Positions 63,502-64,000 of a stretch of 64,000 bases of DNA are shown here, one piece after another. This stretch comes from Candidatus Methylophosphatis haderslevensis (GTDB lineage Bacteria > Pseudomonadota > Gammaproteobacteria > Burkholderiales > Rhodocyclaceae), in assembly GCA_016711925.1 (NCBI GenBank), contig JADJSA010000001.1, positions 620,001 through 684,000 on the forward strand. Direction: 5' to 3'. The notes under the pieces were generated by a model, which worked only from the letters and a program-made list of their open reading frames with translations, ran no database searches and was not told where the DNA came from. The first letter of the stretch is position 1, and each line of letters opens with the position of its first letter. The translations under genes were made by a program, and so were the position numbers.

Positions 63502-64000
63502 CGCTTCGCGTAGCCATCGTAACCGACGATCCGGGCTGGCACGGTGCGCGCTTGCGCCGTGCCTTCACGGCCCGGGGAATCGACGCGCGTTACGCAAGCC
63601 TAACTGAATGCCGTCTCGATATCAGCAGCGGGACACTGCCGGTGCGGGTACCGGGTTTCGACACGGCGCTGCCCGACGCCGTGTTTGTCAGAGGTGTTCC
63701 CGGAGGCACGCTGGAGCAGGTCATCTTCCGTCTCGATGTCCTGCATGCTCTGCGCGAACTCGGCGTGCCGGTCTATAACGATGCGCGCGCCATCGAACGC
63801 AGCGTCGACAAGGCAATGACGAGTTTTCTCCTGCGGCTTCGCGGCCTGCCGACTCCGCCGACATGGGTGACGGAGAGCATCGCTGATGCCCGCGCGATCC
63901 TTCTGCGCGAAACGGCGGCCGGCCACCAGGTCGTCTCCAAGCCGCTGTTCGGCTCCCAGGGAAACGGCTTGCTCAGGATTGAAAGCGGGGGCGACGTGCC
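63498..64000 (+). CDS. RimK/MptN-like ATP-grasp ligase (3' end outside window)
   Basis: 167 codons are visible from a GTG at 63498 that overlaps the mch stop. The N-terminal domain (RVAIVTDDPGWHGARLRRAF) and NDARAIERSVDKAMTSFLLR, PPTWVTES and VSKPLFGSQGNGLL match RimK-type glutamate ligases. Archaeal MptN adds glutamate to H4SPT, and methylotroph homologues are thought to act on H4MPT or on the polyglutamate tail of methylofuran. The C-terminal catalytic part is cut off. Confidence 0.85.
   Translation, partial: MTLRVAIVTDDPGWHGARLRRAFTARGIDARYASLTECRLDISSGTLPVRVPGFDTALPDAVFVRGVPGGTLEQVIFRLDVLHALRELGVPVYNDARAIERSVDKAMTSFLLRLRGLPTPPTWVTESIADARAILLRETAAGHQVVSKPLFGSQGNGLLRIESGGDV

Noticed and set aside
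1..64000. CRISPR array, prophage or insertion sequence
   Set aside because: No regularly spaced direct repeats, phage genes or transposases were found; the only dispersed repeats are the REP-like palindromes.

Overview
The window is 64 kb of high-GC DNA from a methylotrophic member of the Betaproteobacteria. This is judged from the fab operon order, the rpoE-mucA-mucB-rseC-mucD stress operon next to nadB, a betaproteobacterial-type RNase E tail, and the carriage of both a lanthanide-type (XoxF) methanol dehydrogenase and the tetrahydromethanopterin (H4MPT) formaldehyde-oxidation genes. The order and genus cannot be fixed from sequence reading alone. Apart from short REP-like palindromes, no phage, IS element, CRISPR array or rRNA was seen.

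Layout. (1) 1-6.3 kb: envelope-stress operon on the minus strand (rpoE, anti-sigma mucA, mucB, rseC, DegP/MucD protease cut by the window edge), nadB on the plus strand and a YgfX-like membrane protein. (2) 6.3-12.5 kb: fatty-acid operon on the minus strand (yceD, rpmF, plsX, fabH, fabD, fabG, acpP, fabF). (3) 12.5-26.2 kb: housekeeping genes (maf/yceF, an RsmI-like methylase, SppA-type peptidase, Rieske protein, HAD phosphatase, rluC, rne, LMW phosphatase, uvrB, aromatic aminotransferase, AsmA-like protein, tRNA-Asn). (4) 26.4-32 kb: VIT-family transporter and a two-gene NAD-linked molybdopterin formate dehydrogenase. (5) 32.2-37.3 kb: a periplasmic Sox-like module: a fused SoxYZ-like carrier, two metallo-beta-lactamase-fold proteins (one with a broken zinc motif), cytochrome c, SoxC-type molybdoenzyme and a small Cys-containing exported protein. 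(6) 37.6-43.3 kb: tripartite RND efflux system. (7) 43.4-53.8 kb: mxaR-S-A-C-K-L, a DCoH-like protein on the opposite strand, xoxF, a cytochrome c, xoxJ and an exported protein of unknown role. (8) 53.8-64 kb: folK, fhcC-D-A-B (minus strand) and, divergently, beta-RFAP synthase, mtdB, an ATP-grasp protein, mch and a RimK-like ATP-grasp protein cut by the window edge.

Working together, regions 4-8 make a near-complete C1 route. Methanol is oxidised in the periplasm by XoxF with a cytochrome and XoxJ. The Mxa accessory proteins probably mature the quinoprotein. Formaldehyde carbon passes through the H4MPT branch (MtdB, Mch, Fhc) to formate, and formate is oxidised to CO2 with NADH production. 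FolK, beta-RFAP synthase and the two ATP-grasp proteins fit pterin or cofactor synthesis. The Sox-like module belongs to families repeatedly found near quinoprotein dehydrogenases; its chemistry is unsettled.

Five genes look broken in this sequence: rne (apparent 1-base deletion before the tail), the LMW phosphatase (1-base insertion in the active-site region), mxaC (out-of-frame internal deletion), xoxF (in-frame TAG at codon 400) and the exported gene at 53.1 kb (1-base deletion in a G run). Three of the five sit at short homopolymers and one gene (rne) should be close to indispensable, so sequencing or assembly error must be excluded first. The mxaC and xoxF lesions are of a different kind and could be real.
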